Positions 62,230 to 64,000 of a DNA stretch of 64,000 bases are shown one piece after another. The notes under the pieces are model-generated. The model had not been told where the DNA came from and searched no databases. It saw only the letters and a program-made list of their open reading frames with translations. The position numbers and the translations under genes are program-made. Numbering within the stretch: position 1 is the first letter of the stretch; each line of letters starts with the position of its first letter. The DNA is from Arion vulgaris (lineage: Eukaryota; Mollusca; Gastropoda; Stylommatophora; Arionidae): NCBI GenBank assembly GCA_020796225.1, contig CM036758.1, forward strand, positions 68,275,274 through 68,339,273, given 5' to 3'.

Positions 62230-63430
62230 AATAGAGAATGATCTATTGGATCACCAATAGTGAAGTCAATAGTGATGGTCAGTTTGGGTTTAGGAAGGGT
62301 AAGAGCTGCACGGATGCATTATTTACACTAAGACAGATCAGCAACAAACAATAGAATACAATCTAAGTAAGAATCTTTTATTTATAGACCATGAGAAGGT
62401 ATTCGATAGAGTAAACAGGTGCAAATTATGGGAGATCCTTGAAGAATAGGGTGTCCAGGGACAACTATTAGGTAACATCCTTGGCGTTATATCAAGATAG
62501 CCAGAGTACAGTAAGAAAAACAGAAGGAATAACTGACTGGTTCTCCATTACATCAGGTGCCAGACAAGGTTGTGTCCTCTCACCACTACTCTTTATTGCA
62601 TATATGGATAAAATAACTCAAGAGTCAAATTCAGATAATGATGGAAGAAATTAACTGCTTTTTGCGGATGATCAGTGCCTGATACACCAAAATGAACAAG
62701 ATCTACAACATCATATTGACACCTTGCACCAAAATTCTATAAATCATGACATGAAAATCAATAGCACTAAAACTGAAATAAGGAATATAGAAAGAAAATA
62801 TAATAAACTAAACATCCATGTCAATGGCACTACAATCAACCAAGTGCAAGAATTCAAATACTTAGGAAGCATATTCACAGAAGATGGAAGACTTGACAGA
62901 GAGATTGAGGCTAGAGTGCAAAAATCAAATACTGTAACCTACCAGCTAGCCCCATTGGTAAGGTACCCAAACATCTTACTGACATCTAAACAACAGATTT
63001 CCATGCCTACTTTGTGTTACCAGGGCCAGACATAGACAATGAACAAAGCACATCCACCCAAAAAAACTACATGTGAAATGAGATGCCTACAAAAAGTTAC
63101 CAACAACACTAGAAAAGACAGAGTCACCAACATCAGCATAAGAAAGAAAGTTGAGACAGAACCTTGCTAGAATTACATTGAGAAACAAATAATGAAGTGG
63201 TTCTGCCACTTAATAGAGCATGCAACCAAACTTCATTATATACAGTCTTATACAACAGAACATCAGAAAAGAAGATGAGAAGAAGACCACAAAAATAATG
63301 GATAGATGGCGTAGCAGAATCCTGTCAAAACGTAAAAATAACTATCACCCAAACCACTAGAGTTGCACAAGTCAAAAACAGAAAACCTCAACACTTGGCA
63401 ACAGCCTGGTAGAACAGTGCGACCACAAAA
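62230..63430 (+). mobile_element. LINE-2g, reverse transcriptase to 3' end, decayed
   Basis: Motifs in order with stops and shifts: DGQFGFRKGKSCTDALFTLR, LLFIDHEKVFDRVNR, SGARQGCVLSPLLF-like, LLFADDQCLIHQNEQD (the FADD catalytic box), MKINSTKTEI, QEFKYLGSIFTEDGRLDREI, MPTLCYQGQT, and the terminal CAACACTTGGCAACAGCCTGG. The longest copy of the group here, and the reference for naming the shorter ones. Confidence 0.85.
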
Positions 63431-63600
63431 GAAGAAAGAAGTGATAACTGACACACTCAGTGGAACAAAAGATGATGGTAGAGAGAAAATTCTGGAAAGC
63501 CTAGCTCCATGGAATGGAAGAGTGTCAACATCCGAATTTATAGTCAGTACTCAGGACAGATGGTTGTAAAGATTCATGATCGCTTATGCCAGCTGACATG
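63430..63600 (+). mobile_element. LINE-7g tail snippet
   Basis: Reads WNGRVSTSEFIVSTQDRW, with TTATGCCAGCTGACATGATG, similar to other ORF2 ends. Confidence 0.45.
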
Positions 63601-63604
63601 ATGA

Positions 63605-64000
63605 TCTCTTGTAAGACATTGCAGTTATAATAATAATAATAATAATTCCTCTCGTGCCGTATACGCTTACATAGGGCCTGCAAGTAATTTCTCCATACCG
63701 CTCTATCCTGGGCAACTCGCTCAATTTCCTCCATGGAACTGAGACCGATATTTCTTGCCTCTCTCAGCAAAGTTCGCTTCAGGGTCTCCTTAGGTCGACC
63801 TCTCTTTCTTGAACCCTTTGCATCCCACTTCAATGCCTGCTTTGATATTCTTTGATCATTTCTCCTCAAGGTGTGCCCAACATATCTCCATCTTCTCTTT
63901 CTTATAACAGTTGTCACTAGTGGTTGACCAGACATGTCTCTGATTTCATCACTTCTCCTGAATTCGTTCCATTTTATGTTCCATTCGTTCCATTGCAGTT
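63605..64000 (-). mobile_element. LINE-6b 3' end, runs off the window
   Basis: The minus strand encodes [57 protein letters not shown] and EEIERVAQDRAVWRNYLQAL, ending in an (ATT)n tail. Best preserved copy of the group. Confidence 0.85.

Noticed and set aside
62724..63035. Host gene with an RT-like domain
   Set aside because: The FADD box and surrounding motifs belong to a decayed LINE with several stops, and related fragments occur many times in the window.

Overview
This is intron-rich, AT-rich nuclear DNA from an animal. There are no bacterial-type operons, the two recognisable genes have spliced exons with GT..AG borders, and most of the rest is dispersed and tandem repeats. The gene families (GH79 heparanase, FoxJ2/3) and the repeat load fit a non-vertebrate bilaterian; a mollusc or other lophotrochozoan is my guess. 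The species cannot be named from the sequence alone.

Host genes. (1) A heparanase-like gene runs on the + strand from 23996 to 45251 in ten coding exons. Nine introns carry nearly all the transposon debris of that interval. Every splice phase agrees except exon 3/exon 4, at the place where the family's proton-donor motif should be. If two bases are missing there, the product is 559 residues, with the two catalytic glutamates near residues 222 and 344 (human heparanase: 225 and 343). (2) The first coding exon of a FoxJ2/3 forkhead gene lies at 54594-54935 (+). Its next exon is not in the window, so its first intron exceeds 9 kb.

Repeats. Working names used below: SINE-A to SINE-J are short families, several with a tRNA-like B box. 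R-LINE is a non-LTR retrotransposon with RNase H and a C-terminal EHLWxCxxC motif. L2-like is a LINE with a typical RT/C-terminus. LINE-1g to LINE-8g are groups of 3'-end fragments encoding related C-terminal tails of the KWFGH/RRRW type. DNA transposons include hAT-type MITEs (8-bp target duplications), TTAA-flanked MITEs and one Tc1/mariner-like transposase pseudogene (46230-47108).

Layout. 1-23.9 kb: intergenic repeats, with SINEs of families A, B, C, F, H and I, LINE tails, minisatellites of 18, 15, 12 and 35 bp, and a TAG microsatellite. 24-45.3 kb: heparanase gene with LINE/SINE-filled introns, a 57-bp satellite and a GGTT array. 45.3-54.5 kb: transposase pseudogene, L2-like LINEs on both strands, SINE-F/G, AT runs. 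54.6-64 kb: FoxJ2/3 exon 1, then repeats and a 46-bp satellite of about 3 kb with a palindromic core.

The most informative structures are nested insertions whose empty sites can be read elsewhere in the window, and minisatellites that grew out of transposon sequence: an 18-bp array from a SINE-E tail, and a 35-bp array from inside a LINE coding region. Part of the 46-bp satellite (about 58.7-60.2 kb) looks like unpolished sequence rather than biology.
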